From positions 1,455 to 65,454 of the forward strand of contig PMON01000068.1 of assembly GCA_003162395.1 (NCBI GenBank): a stretch of 64,000 bases of DNA, written 5' to 3'. Both the position numbers and the translations under genes were made by a program. This document shows positions 43,411 through 52,573 of the stretch, in pieces (the first letter of the stretch is position 1; each line of letters begins with the position of its first letter). Under the pieces are notes generated by a model. It worked only from the letters and a program-made list of their open reading frames with translations. It searched no databases and was not told the DNA's origin. The stretch comes from Acidimicrobiaceae bacterium (GTDB lineage Bacteria; Actinomycetota; Acidimicrobiia; Acidimicrobiales; RAAP-2).

Positions 43411-43474
43411 TTGACATGGTTGGGCAATCCGGTGAGACTCCACACTGTATTGGATGAGACTTCCACATGTTGGA
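43411..43474 (+). promoter_or_regulatory. Promoter with operators D1 and D2
   Basis: A perfect -35 TTGACA (43411-43416) is followed after 17 bp by GAGACT (43434-43439) as a weak -10. Operator D1 TCCACACTGTATT (43439-43451) overlaps the -10 end. D2 TCCACATGTTGGA (43462-43474) is a related palindrome 23 bp on. The LLM gene starts at 43537. Confidence 0.55.
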
Positions 43475-43536
43475 TGCTATGCCACCGGGCCGTGGCGCGT
43501 GTCCGCCGGGAGAATGGACAAAGGAGCGTGGAGCAC

Positions 43537-44724
43537 ATGGGTCAGCCCTTGCGATTCGGGACGTTCATGGGACCCCTGCACGACCCGTCCCACAACCCGA
43601 CCCTTGCCATCCATCGCAACCTCGAGCTCATCGACTGGCTCGACCAGCTCGGCTACGACGAGGCGTGGATCGGCGAGCATCACTCGAACGGTTACGAGAC
43701 GATTCCCTCCCCTGACATCTTCATCGCGGCGGCCGCGGAGCGGACGAAGCGCATCAAGCTGGGCACGGGAGTCGTCTCGCTGCCCTACTACCACCCGTTC
43801 ATCGTCGCAGACCGAATGGTGTTCCTTGACCACCTGACGAGGGGCCGGATGATCTTCGGCGTCGGTCCGGGGGCCTTCCCCTCCGATGCACACATGATGG
43901 GGCTCGACTTCTCCGAGAGCCGCGTGAAGATGGCGGAGTCCCTGGACGCCATCATCCGCCTCTTGGTCGCCGAGGAGCCGGTGTCGATGCAGACCAGCTG
44001 GTTCACGATGAACGACGGCCGGCTGAACCTGCGCCCCTACACGTATCCGCACTTCGAGATCGCCGTCGCGTCCGCGGTGTCGCCGAGCGGCCCGAGCCTC
44101 GCAGGTCAAAAGGGCGTGTCGTTGCTCTCGATGGCAGGTGCGACCGAGGCGGGCTTCGAGAGCCTCCGGTCGATGTGGAGCATCGTGCAGGCACAGGCGG
44201 ACCGCGCCGGCAAGGTCGTCGACCGCGCGAACTGGCGGGTCGTCGGCTTCTACCACCTGGCCGAGACCGAGAAGCAGGCGCGCAAGGACGTGCGCTTCGG
44301 GCTCCAGGCGCTGATGCGGTTCTTCGCCTCGGGGATTCCGTTCTTCCCCGTGCCGAAGGACGCCGACTGGTCGAGACCTGATGACATCATCGACACGCTC
44401 AACGACACGGGCATTGCCGTCATTGGCACCCCCGACCGGATGGCCGATGCGCTGCGCCGGTACCGCGACCAGACCGGCGGCTTCGGGTGCTTCCTCAACC
44501 AGAACCACGAGCTCGCCAACCGCGAGGCGACCAGGTACTCCTACGAGTTGTTCATGCGCCACGTCGCGCCGGAGTTCCAGAACTCGAACACGCGAGCGAT
44601 CGGCAACATCGAGTGGATCGAGAAGCAGGATGGTCGCTTCATCCAGTCCGCCGCCAGCGCCTGGGAGCAGGCTCGCCTGCGCTACGAGAAGGAGGAGGGC
44701 GCCGACGTGCCCGCCCCCGCGTAG
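43537..44724 (+). CDS. LLM class flavin-dependent monooxygenase
   Basis: A 395-residue luciferase-like monooxygenase. It starts MGQPLRFGTFMGPLHDPSHNP and has the family markers LGYDEAWIGEHHSNGYE, KLGTGVVSLPYYHPFIVADRMVFLDHLTRGRMIFGVGPG and a C-terminal MADALRRYRDQTGG. It resembles, from memory, limonene 1,2-monooxygenase (LimB) and related FMN-dependent enzymes. It would use reduced flavin from a separate reductase to hydroxylate, epoxidise or ring-expand a cyclic substrate. The ATG at 43537 with AAGGAG 10 bases upstream is chosen; the frame is open from 43375 but crosses operator D. Confidence 0.87.
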   Translation: MGQPLRFGTFMGPLHDPSHNPTLAIHRNLELIDWLDQLGYDEAWIGEHHSNGYETIPSPDIFIAAAAERTKRIKLGTGVVSLPYYHPFIVADRMVFLDHLTRGRMIFGVGPGAFPSDAHMMGLDFSESRVKMAESLDAIIRLLVAEEPVSMQTSWFTMNDGRLNLRPYTYPHFEIAVASAVSPSGPSLAGQKGVSLLSMAGATEAGFESLRSMWSIVQAQADRAGKVVDRANWRVVGFYHLAETEKQARKDVRFGLQALMRFFASGIPFFPVPKDADWSRPDDIIDTLNDTGIAVIGTPDRMADALRRYRDQTGGFGCFLNQNHELANREATRYSYELFMRHVAPEFQNSNTRAIGNIEWIEKQDGRFIQSAASAWEQARLRYEKEEGADVPAPA

Positions 44725-44734
44725 CGCTCAACGA

Positions 44735-45544
44735 TCAGCGCGCGAGGTTCCCGAGGTCGATCACGAACTCGGATCCGGTCATGTAGCGCCCGTCCTCCGA
44801 GGCGATGAACGCCACGGCGGCGGCGACGACCTCGGGTTCGGTCAGCGTGGCGGGCAGCGCGTTCATGAAGATCGAGCCGAGCGCGGGATCCCCCTGCACG
44901 CTCGCGACCAGCGTCTGGTCGGTCCCCATCGGGGTGTCGACCGCGTTCGGGACGAGGATCATGACGCGGATGTTGTGCTGGCCGAGCTCGTTCGCGAGCG
45001 TCTTGGCCATGCCGGAGATCGCGTGCTTCGACGCGACGTAGTGGCCGAGCCAGGGCATGCCACGGATGCCGCCAACCGAGCTCGTGGCGATGATCGAGCC
45101 GCCGTCACCTTGGCGAATGAGCGTCGGGATCGTCGCTTTGAACGTGTGCCAGGTGCCGATGACGTTGACGTCGATCATGGTCCGGAACTGCTCGTCAGTC
45201 AGCTCCCACAAGAGTCCGTAGGAGCAGATGCCGGCATTGGCGACCACCACGTCGAGGCGGCCCAGCTCAGCCACGCCCTGGTCGACGGCCGCCGAGAGTG
45301 CGGCGAAGTCCCTTGTGTCGACCTCGAAGGGGACGATCCGGCGACCAAGGTCCTTCACCGCGCGAACCGTCTCGGCCAGGTCGTCGGGGTCGGTGCCCTC
45401 GTAGGTGACGGTGGGGATCGACGCGCACACGTCGATCGCGAGGATGTCGGCGCCCTCTGCTGCGAGCCGGATCGCCTCGGCGCGCCCCTGACCGCGGGCC
45501 GCGCCGGTGATGAGCGCGACCTTCCCCTCGAACCTCTGCGCCAT
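44735..45544 (-). CDS. Mycofactocin-type short-chain dehydrogenase
   Basis: A 269-residue SDR starting MAQRFEGKVALITGAARGQGRAEAIRLAAEGADILAIDVC, of the mycofactocin-dependent group. The cofactor loop and the insertion after strand 2 (SIPTVTYEGTDPDDLAE) are present. The catalytic Ser is in SSVGGIRG and the YxxxK is YVASK. AGGAG lies 8 bases before the ATG at 45544; the open frame to 45634 crosses operator E. It is divergent from the thiolase gene and convergent with the LLM monooxygenase, whose alcohol product it may oxidise. Confidence 0.86.
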   Translation of the reverse strand: MAQRFEGKVALITGAARGQGRAEAIRLAAEGADILAIDVCASIPTVTYEGTDPDDLAETVRAVKDLGRRIVPFEVDTRDFAALSAAVDQGVAELGRLDVVVANAGICSYGLLWELTDEQFRTMIDVNVIGTWHTFKATIPTLIRQGDGGSIIATSSVGGIRGMPWLGHYVASKHAISGMAKTLANELGQHNIRVMILVPNAVDTPMGTDQTLVASVQGDPALGSIFMNALPATLTEPEVVAAAVAFIASEDGRYMTGSEFVIDLGNLAR

Positions 45545-45853
45545 GGTCGATGCTCCTGACGTGCCCGTTTCGCTCAGCGCCCCGCTGGCCCGTGCCGTGC
45601 CCGCTTGACGCTGGATTGGACCCCCAATTACCATACTGTGGAAAGCAGATCGACATCATGGACTCGGAGAACGCGCGACACGACTGGCTCTGAGCGTGGC
45701 GATGGCACATCCGCTCCGCCACGACGCTTCCCTGGGCGGCCCGATCGGGCGGGCAAGGACGGTAGGACGATGAGAACGCTGGCAGTGGTGGCGTTCCCTC
45801 CACGATGCCAAGAGGACCGGTTGAAGAGCGCCTCTCCCGAAGGGATCCGCTAA
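45545..45853. other. Divergent promoter region of SDR and thiolase genes
   Basis: About 310 bases without a gene. It contains the plus-strand promoter and operator E (45605-45642) and a GAAGGGA site just before the thiolase GTG. A short open frame at 45605-45853 has no signature. Confidence 0.5.
45605..45642 (+). promoter_or_regulatory. Promoter with operator E (ACCATACTGTGGA)
   Basis: TTGACG (45605-45610) and TACCAT (45629-45634) with an 18-bp spacer form a plus-strand promoter for the thiolase operon. Operator E, ACCATACTGTGGA (45630-45642), overlaps the -10. It agrees with TCCACA-N-TGTGGA at 10 of 12 positions. It is also 86 bp upstream of the divergent SDR start. Confidence 0.58.
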
Positions 45854-47065
45854 GTGGCGTCGCCACTGGTCCACGTGGTCGGCGTCGCGAGGTCGCCCTT
45901 CGGGAAATTCGGAGGGTCGCTGCGCACGTTGTCGTTGCCCGAGCTCGGCGCCTACGTGGTCGAGCGCGCACTGGAGCGCATCGGCGTGGCGCCCGCCGAT
46001 GTCGACGAGGTGGCGCTCGGGGTCAACTTTCCCGGCAGCGATCGCTCCGTTGCACGCCAGGTGCAGCTGCGCGCCGGGATCCCCGACGACCGACTGGCCT
46101 ACACGGTCGATCGAGCGTGCTGCTCGTCGCTCACGGCGATCAACCTCGCTGCCAAGAGCATCAGGCTCGGCGAGGCCCGCACCGCGGTCGCCGGCGGCGT
46201 GGAGAACCTCAGTCGAGTGCCCTACTTCCTCGAGACCGCACGCTTCGGGCAGCGACTCGGCGACGTCGTCCTCTCCGACCAGCTCGTGGTCGCGTGCCCG
46301 CACTCAGGCGTGGCACGCGCCGTCCAGGCCTCCTTGGAGGCAGCGGCGTACGGCATCGGTCGCGCCGAGCAGGACGAGTGGGCGTGCAGGAGCCAGGAGC
46401 GCTACGCCGAGGCGTACGCGAGCGGGTTTTTCGACGACGAGATCACGACCGTGTCCCTCCACGACGCAGCCGGCCAGCTCGTCGAGCTCGATCGCGATGA
46501 GGTACCGCGACCTGGAACCACGATCACGGCGCTGGCAGAGCTTCCGACAGTGAACGGCAGCAACACGGTCACCGCTGGGAACGCGCCCGACCTGAGCTCG
46601 GGGGCAGCGGTCCTCGTCCTTCGAGGCGGCGAGCTCGACAACGCGCGGTCGCTCGCCTCGATCGTTGGGTGGTCTGCGGCCGCGGGGGACCCCCAGCACA
46701 TCGCCTCGATGCCAGCGGTGGCGGGGCTCCTCGCGCTCAAGCACGCGGGGATCACGCTGGATGAGGTCGACGTCATCGAGATCAACGAGGCATTCGCAGC
46801 CGTCCCCTTGGTCTCGAATCTCGTGCTCGCCGGCGGCGACGCGACCCTCGCCGCAGAGCTGGCGACGCGGACGAACGTGAACGGGGGCGCGATCGCGATC
46901 GGCCACCCGACGGGTGCGACGGCAGCGCGACTCGTGATGACGGCCGTCAACGAGCTTCGCCGCCGCGGGGGCGGCATCGGACTCGTCTGCATCTGCGGGG
47001 GCATTGGCGAGGCTGAGTCCCTGGTCGTCGATGTCCCTGCGCCACGAACTGGGTCGGACACGTGA
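45854..47065 (+). CDS. Thiolase (acetyl-CoA acyltransferase type)
   Basis: A 403-residue degradative thiolase. The acyl-accepting Cys is in TVDRACCSSLTAI near residue 90, the NEAFA motif precedes the C-terminal half, and the activating His and second Cys are in IGHPTGATAARL and VCICGGIGEA. It removes acetyl- or propionyl-CoA from a 3-ketoacyl-CoA. The GTG at 45854 has a GAAGGGA site; the stop overlaps the GTG of the mutase gene. It is the first gene of a four-gene operon. Confidence 0.9.
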   Translation: MASPLVHVVGVARSPFGKFGGSLRTLSLPELGAYVVERALERIGVAPADVDEVALGVNFPGSDRSVARQVQLRAGIPDDRLAYTVDRACCSSLTAINLAAKSIRLGEARTAVAGGVENLSRVPYFLETARFGQRLGDVVLSDQLVVACPHSGVARAVQASLEAAAYGIGRAEQDEWACRSQERYAEAYASGFFDDEITTVSLHDAAGQLVELDRDEVPRPGTTITALAELPTVNGSNTVTAGNAPDLSSGAAVLVLRGGELDNARSLASIVGWSAAAGDPQHIASMPAVAGLLALKHAGITLDEVDVIEINEAFAAVPLVSNLVLAGGDATLAAELATRTNVNGGAIAIGHPTGATAARLVMTAVNELRRRGGGIGLVCICGGIGEAESLVVDVPAPRTGSDT

Positions 47066-48750
47066 TCCGCGACGAGCTCCAGCGCACTGCGGCCCCGACT
47101 CTGGACGAGGCGGTTGACTCGTGGGCGTCGCGGCACGAGGACCGGCTGGGGCCGGGCGACGCGGGCGCGACCACGCTCTCGGGGATCGACGTGAAGGCGC
47201 TGTACACGCCCCTCGACGCGCCCATGACCGATGGCGACTACCTCGACCGCATCGGGTTCCCGGGCGAGGCGCCGTTCACGCGAGGGGTGGCACCGGGGAT
47301 GTACCGAGAGCGCCTATGGGTGATGGGGCAGTACTCCGGGGTCGCGAGCGCGTCGGAGACGAACCGTCGGATCCGGTCGCTGCTCGAGCAGGGCCAACGG
47401 GGCTTCTCGGTCGCACTCGACCTGCCCACGCAGAACGGCCTCGACTCGGACCACCCCCTCGCGGCGGGCGAGGTCGGACGCGTCGGCGTGCCGATCGACA
47501 CCCTGGCGGACATGGAGACGATGCTCGAAGGGATCTCGCTCGACGAGGTCGCCCAGATCCGCACGACGGCAAACGCCATCGGGCCGATCGCGGTCGCGCT
47601 GTTCATCGCTGCCGCCGAGAAGCTCGGCTACCCCCCGGACAGCTTCCGGCTCCTGCTCCAGAACGACGTGCTAAAGGAGTACCTCGCACGTGGGACCTAC
47701 GTCTTCCCGCCCCGCCCCGCACTGCAGTTCGCGGTCGACGTCGTCGAGTACTGCGCGAAGAACCTCCCGACCTGGGAGCCCATCGAGTTCTGTGGCTATC
47801 ACATTCGTGACTCGGGCTCGACGGCGGTACAAGAGGTGGCGATCGCGCTCGCGAACGGCATCGAGTACCTAAACGCCTCGCTGGATCGGGGGCTCGACAT
47901 CGACTCGTTCGCACCGTCGATCTACCTGTTCTTCTCCGCGCACCTCGACGTGTTCGAGGAGGTCGCGAAGTTCCGCGCGGCCAGGCGCATGTGGTACAAG
48001 CTGCTCAAGCTGCGCTTTGGCGCAAAGCGCCCGGAGAGCATGAGCGCGAACATCTTCTGCTACACGCTCGGAAGTCCCCAGACCGCCCAGGAGCCGCTCA
48101 ACAACATCGTGCGGATCGCGTACCAGACGATGGCAGCCGTGCTGGGGGGCGTCCAGACGCTCGCCACGTCGTCCTACGACGAAGCCCTGGGGCTCCCCTC
48201 GGCCGAGGCCGTGCGCATCGCACTTCGTACCCAGCAGATCCTCGCCTTCGAGACGGGCGTGGCGCGGACCGCGGACCCGCTTGGCGGCTCCTACTTCGTC
48301 GAGTCCCTGACCGACGAGTTCGAGTCTGCCGCATGGGCGTACCTCGCACGGATCAAGGAGGAGGGTGGCGCGCTGTGCGCGCTCGAGTCCGGGTGGCTGC
48401 ACCGAGAGCTGGAGACCCAGGCGTACCGGCACCAGCGCGCGGTCGACGCGGGGGAGCACGTCGTCATCGGCGTCAACAAGTTCCAGGCCCAGTCCCCGAG
48501 CTCCACGACGCAACCCCCGACGGCCACTGCGGCGACGGAGCACGAGCAGATCGCTCGTCTCGACGCCGTCAAGCGGTCCCGCAACCCAGAGCAGGTGCGC
48601 CAGGCGCTCGCGACGCTCGACGACGCAGCGGTGGATCGCGACAACACGATTCCTGCGCTGCTCGATGCCGTCCGGGCCTACGCGACCGTGGGCGAGATCT
48701 GCGACGTGCTGGCAGGACGATGGGGGAGAGCCCGTGACCACAATCGGTGA
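47062..48750 (+). CDS. Methylmalonyl-CoA mutase family large subunit
   Basis: A 562-residue TIM-barrel subunit of an adenosylcobalamin acyl-CoA mutase. It lacks the C-terminal B12-binding domain, so a separate small subunit is required; none is in the window. Family blocks include YRERLWVMGQYSGV, GFSVALDLPTQNGLDSDHP, LLQNDVLKEYLARGTYVFPP and GYHIRDSGST. The residue matching Tyr89 of propionibacterial mutase is Tyr91, and that matching Arg207 is Arg210. These hold a free carboxylate in methylmalonyl-CoA; isobutyryl- and 2-hydroxyisobutyryl-CoA mutases differ at both. A dicarboxylyl-CoA substrate is therefore favoured. It starts in the thiolase stop. Confidence 0.88.
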   Translation: MIRDELQRTAAPTLDEAVDSWASRHEDRLGPGDAGATTLSGIDVKALYTPLDAPMTDGDYLDRIGFPGEAPFTRGVAPGMYRERLWVMGQYSGVASASETNRRIRSLLEQGQRGFSVALDLPTQNGLDSDHPLAAGEVGRVGVPIDTLADMETMLEGISLDEVAQIRTTANAIGPIAVALFIAAAEKLGYPPDSFRLLLQNDVLKEYLARGTYVFPPRPALQFAVDVVEYCAKNLPTWEPIEFCGYHIRDSGSTAVQEVAIALANGIEYLNASLDRGLDIDSFAPSIYLFFSAHLDVFEEVAKFRAARRMWYKLLKLRFGAKRPESMSANIFCYTLGSPQTAQEPLNNIVRIAYQTMAAVLGGVQTLATSSYDEALGLPSAEAVRIALRTQQILAFETGVARTADPLGGSYFVESLTDEFESAAWAYLARIKEEGGALCALESGWLHRELETQAYRHQRAVDAGEHVVIGVNKFQAQSPSSTTQPPTATAATEHEQIARLDAVKRSRNPEQVRQALATLDDAAVDRDNTIPALLDAVRAYATVGEICDVLAGRWGRARDHNR

Positions 48751-50260
48751 CCTCGTCGAACGTGCGAGCCGTCGCTTTGCGACGCGCACCGCCGTCGTCG
48801 ATGGCGCTCGACACCTGACGTTTGCCGAGGTCGGCGAGCGCTCTTCGCGGCTCGCCAACGCGCTCATCGGCCTGTCGCCACGGACCGGATCGTCCGTCGC
48901 GGTCCTCATGGCGAACCGCCTCGAGTTCGTCGAGGTCGACTTCGCGATCGCTCGCGCCGGCAAGGTGAAGGCACCTATCAACCCGAGGCTTACCGACGCC
49001 GAGCGCACCTTCATCCTGGCGAACTGCGACGCCGAGGTCGTGGTAACTGATGGAACCGAGTTCGAGAGGGTCCAGGCGCTGCGCGCGGAGCTGCCCCAGC
49101 TGCGCCACGTCGTGAACGTGAGCGACCACGCGAGCTATGGCGACCTGCTGGCGAGCGCGAGGGCGCAACGCCCGGCCGTCGTGGTCGACGCCGATCAGCC
49201 GAGCATGATCTTGCACACCTCCGGGACGACCGGGCGCCCGAAGGGGGCCACCACCTCGCAGCGTGCCCGCATCGCCTCGATGACAGCGATGCTGCTCGAC
49301 GAGTTCGCGGCCAAGCCAAGCGACGGCATGATCCACGTCGCCCCGATGACCCACGGCTCTGGCTCCAAGATCCTCGCGTACTTCGTCCGAGGGGCCCGGA
49401 ACGTCACGCTCGCGAAGTTCGACCCCGGCACCTTCTTCGATGCAGTGACGTCATCAGGCGGCACCAGCACGTTCGTCGTGCCCACCATGATCCGCATGCT
49501 GCTCGACGCGCAGGAGTGCACGCCCGAGCGACTCGCGGGCATCCGCAACATCACCTACGGCGGGGCGCCCATGCCACTCGCGCTCGCAGAGGAGGCGATC
49601 AGCATCTTCGGCCCGGTGCTCACGCAGGTCTACGGCTCCTGCGAGGCGCCGCACCCCGTCACGGTGCTCTCCCAGGAGGACCACGCCAGGGGCGGCCACG
49701 AGCACCTCAGCTCCTCGGGCTACGCCACGACCGGCGTCGAGATCCGGCTCGTGGACGCAGCTGGCGCGGACGCGACGACCGGCGAGGTTGGCGAGCTGTG
49801 GATTCGCGGTGCAAACGTCATGTCCGGTTACTGGGGCGACGACGAGGCCACGTCCAAGGTGTTGTGCGACGGCTGGTACCGGAGCGGTGACGTCGCGAGG
49901 CTCACGGAAGAGGGACTGATGTCGATCGTCGGTCGCGAGCGCGAGATGCTCATCTCGGGCGGGCTCAACGTCTACCCCGCGGAGGTCGAGGCCGTGCTGC
50001 ACCGCCACCACGGGGTGAGCGAGGCGGCGGTGTTCGGGATCCCCGACGACCTGTGGGGCGAGGTGGTCGCTGCGGCGATCGTGACACGCAAGGGCCGCAC
50101 CGCGAGCGAGGAGGATATCCTCCGTCACTGCATGGACTCGCTTGCCGGCTACAAGCTCCCGCGTCGGATCATCTTTGTCGACTCCCTCCCCAAGGGGACG
50201 ACTGGCAAGGTCTCCAAGAAGGAGCTCGCCGCGATGCAGACCCGAGAGCACGCAACGTGA
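48734..50260 (+). CDS. Acyl-CoA synthetase (AMP-forming), ligase 2
   Basis: A 508-residue ANL-family ligase. The P-loop is LHTSGTTGRPKGA, the A5-like motif is VYGSCEA, the hinge region is GREREMLISGGLNVYPAEVEA, and the catalytic Lys is in PKGTTGKVSKKEL. The GTG at 48734 has GGGGGAG 5 bases upstream and overlaps the mutase gene by 17 bp. It should activate a carboxylic acid that feeds the thiolase and mutase. Confidence 0.9.
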   Translation: MTTIGDLVERASRRFATRTAVVDGARHLTFAEVGERSSRLANALIGLSPRTGSSVAVLMANRLEFVEVDFAIARAGKVKAPINPRLTDAERTFILANCDAEVVVTDGTEFERVQALRAELPQLRHVVNVSDHASYGDLLASARAQRPAVVVDADQPSMILHTSGTTGRPKGATTSQRARIASMTAMLLDEFAAKPSDGMIHVAPMTHGSGSKILAYFVRGARNVTLAKFDPGTFFDAVTSSGGTSTFVVPTMIRMLLDAQECTPERLAGIRNITYGGAPMPLALAEEAISIFGPVLTQVYGSCEAPHPVTVLSQEDHARGGHEHLSSSGYATTGVEIRLVDAAGADATTGEVGELWIRGANVMSGYWGDDEATSKVLCDGWYRSGDVARLTEEGLMSIVGREREMLISGGLNVYPAEVEAVLHRHHGVSEAAVFGIPDDLWGEVVAAAIVTRKGRTASEEDILRHCMDSLAGYKLPRRIIFVDSLPKGTTGKVSKKELAAMQTREHAT

Positions 50261-50303
50261 GCCGCGGCGCGCGGACGTCGCCGGTGTGCCACGGCCGCCG
50301 ATC

Positions 50304-50939
50304 ATGACGCAGGAGGCCTACGTCAGCGATCGACTCCTCTTCTACCCTGGTGCTGGCCTCTCGTCAGCGGAACGCGACCGCCTCGAGCGCTACGACATCT
50401 CGATCGGCGAGCTCACGATCGACCATCTGGTCTACAGCATGAGCCGCCAGATCGAGGCCAACTTCCAGACCTTCTACACCGTCGCCCAGGAAGTCGCGGG
50501 CCAGGAGTCCGCGCTCGCGATCGCCCGCGAGATCGGGCGCCGCTACGGGGGCCAGGGCTACGCGAAGCTGCTGCGAGCCCAGGGCCGCGAGCGACGCGGC
50601 GAGCCGAGGATGATGGCGTTGTACCAGGACCTCGTGCACTCGATCAGGGGGCCAAAGCACGCCGCGGCGCTGTTCGCCGAGTACGACGACACGAGGTGCA
50701 TCGTGCGACGGACCCAGTGCATCTACTTCTCAGATGAGAACCCCGGCAACGGGGTCTACACCGAGGCCTTTGAGGCCGGGTGCTTCGAGGGCTACGTCGC
50801 TGCCGACGACAACCTGCTCGCCGTCGAGGTGCTTCACTGCCGATTCCAGGGGGCAGCGGGCTGCGAACAGCACTGGGTCTTCAAGCCGGCCGACGAGCGC
50901 CTCGGTCCGATGTCCAAGGACGACGCTGGCGTCACCTAG
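50304..50939 (+). CDS. Small protein, possibly ATC-hydrolase/V4R-like
   Basis: A 211-residue protein starting MTQEAYVSDRLLFYP. The helical part (EANFQTFYTVAQEVAGQESALAIAREIGRRYG) and the later region with paired Cys (CFEGYVAADDNLLAVEVLHC, then GAAGCEQHWVF) recall the 2-amino-thiazoline-4-carboxylate hydrolase-like family or V4R-type domains. Neither is certain. Its neighbours are CoA ligases. Its stop shares the palindrome CTAG (50936-50939) with the stop of the convergent ligase gene. Confidence 0.5.
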   Translation: MTQEAYVSDRLLFYPGAGLSSAERDRLERYDISIGELTIDHLVYSMSRQIEANFQTFYTVAQEVAGQESALAIAREIGRRYGGQGYAKLLRAQGRERRGEPRMMALYQDLVHSIRGPKHAAALFAEYDDTRCIVRRTQCIYFSDENPGNGVYTEAFEAGCFEGYVAADDNLLAVEVLHCRFQGAAGCEQHWVFKPADERLGPMSKDDAGVT

Positions 50940-52573
50940 CGACGCGGCGCGGCACCTCGATCGAGCGTGCGGCTCGAGGTGCTCCCGACGAGCTTGTACT
51001 TCTCGACGCGACCACTCGGGGTCTTTGGTAGCTCGTCGAGCTGCTCGAGATACCGCGGGACCATGAACGAGGGCATCCGACGCTCGCAGTACGCGGCGAT
51101 CGCGTCGAGGTCGAGGGCCGCGCCTTCATCGACGGCAACGAGCACGACGCAGAGGTCATCCTCGCCGACCTCGGACGGGCGCGCGAGTGCCGCGACCTCT
51201 GCGATGGACTCGTGCGCCCGGAGGATCTCTTCGACTTCCCACGCCGAGATGTTCTGCCCTCGCCTGCGGATCACGTCCTTGCTCCGGCCTTGGTAGTAGT
51301 AGTAGCCCCGGTCGTCGCGGCGCGCGAGGTCACCGGTGTGCAGCCACAGGTCTTGGAATGCCGCTGTCGTTGCGTCGGGCTTGTTGAGGTAGCCGATCAT
51401 GACGCTGCCGGGTTCGCGGGGGCGAAGCAGGATCTCGCCGACCTCGCCCATCGCGACCTCCCGGCGATTGGTGCCGGCGAGGCGAACCTCCCAGTCGTCG
51501 GACACGCGCCCGCAGGATTCCGGCACGACGGGCTCGCCGAGCCGGTTGTAGATGGCGTTCCCCGCCTCGGTGAGCCCGTAGCTCTCGATCAGCGTGACGC
51601 CGAAGCGCTGCTCGAAGTCGGCGTCGTGCTGCGCGTTGAACATGCATCGCAGGGGATTGTCGCGATCGTCCGCTCGCCGTGGTTCCGTCGCGAGCATCTT
51701 CGGGATGCTGAAGACGCAGTGCGCGACCGTTGCGCGATGTTCCCGCACGTCGTCCCAGAACGCTCGCACGCTGAAGCGATCACGCAGCGCGATGCTTGAG
51801 CCGACGAGCGCCACCGACAGGACGCCGCGCAGCAGGCCCATCGAGTAGAAGAGCGGCAGTGGCGAGTAGAGGACGTCGGACGCGCCGAAGTCGCAGATGA
51901 CGAGCACTTCGACGGCCTTGGTCAGCGCGTGGGCGTTGCTGATCATGATCCCCTTGGAGGGTCCAGTCGTGCCAGACGAGTACACGACGCAGTGCAGGTC
52001 GTGAGGGCTCGCTTCTGTTGGCGACAGATGGGCTGCGACGTCGTCGACCGCGACCGACTGGAGCGACGCAAGGGCGACGACCTCGATCCTCGAGAACCGC
52101 TTCGCCCGGCGCGCAACGTCGACCGCCGCGTCCGGTACGACGATGACTCGGAGGTGCTGGAGTGCGTCCTCTGACGCAGCGAGTGCGTCGAGGAAGGGCT
52201 CATTGGCGACCAGCACCCGGCATGCGGCGTCGTTCAGGACGTACTCCAGCAGGTAGCCGGTGAAGCCTGTGTTGATGAGCACGACGGCCGCACCGCGGAA
52301 GGCGATCCCGAAGTACAGCTCGACGTACTCAATCGAGTTGTCAAGCATGAGCCCGACGAGCTCGGCATGCGCGACGTCGAGTCGCCCCAGGGCCGCTGCG
52401 ATTGCGCGGGCGTGCTCGTCGACCTCCCCGTACGTCGCGACCCGCTGGCCGAACCGCAGGAAGGGGCGATCGGGAGCGGTGGCGGCACGACGCTGCAGCA
52501 CGTCGCGAACGAAGAGTCCCTCGGTGGGGCTCGCGGCTGCGCCTGCGTCCTTGGGTCCGGTGCCAGGTCTCAT
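50936..52573 (-). CDS. Acyl-CoA synthetase (AMP-forming), ligase 3
   Basis: A 545-residue ANL-family ligase. The P-loop is YSSGTTGPSKGIM, the A5-like motif is SYGLTEAGNAIYN, and the hinge is GRSKDVIRRRGQNISAWEVEE. The usual C-terminal catalytic GK reads GR (PKTPSGRVEKYKL), a form found in carnitine-CoA-ligase-like relatives. It starts within the stop of the PrpD gene (ATGA). It is the last gene of a five-gene minus-strand operon. Confidence 0.88.
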   Translation of the reverse strand: MRPGTGPKDAGAAASPTEGLFVRDVLQRRAATAPDRPFLRFGQRVATYGEVDEHARAIAAALGRLDVAHAELVGLMLDNSIEYVELYFGIAFRGAAVVLINTGFTGYLLEYVLNDAACRVLVANEPFLDALAASEDALQHLRVIVVPDAAVDVARRAKRFSRIEVVALASLQSVAVDDVAAHLSPTEASPHDLHCVVYSSGTTGPSKGIMISNAHALTKAVEVLVICDFGASDVLYSPLPLFYSMGLLRGVLSVALVGSSIALRDRFSVRAFWDDVREHRATVAHCVFSIPKMLATEPRRADDRDNPLRCMFNAQHDADFEQRFGVTLIESYGLTEAGNAIYNRLGEPVVPESCGRVSDDWEVRLAGTNRREVAMGEVGEILLRPREPGSVMIGYLNKPDATTAAFQDLWLHTGDLARRDDRGYYYYQGRSKDVIRRRGQNISAWEVEEILRAHESIAEVAALARPSEVGEDDLCVVLVAVDEGAALDLDAIAAYCERRMPSFMVPRYLEQLDELPKTPSGRVEKYKLVGSTSSRTLDRGAAPRR

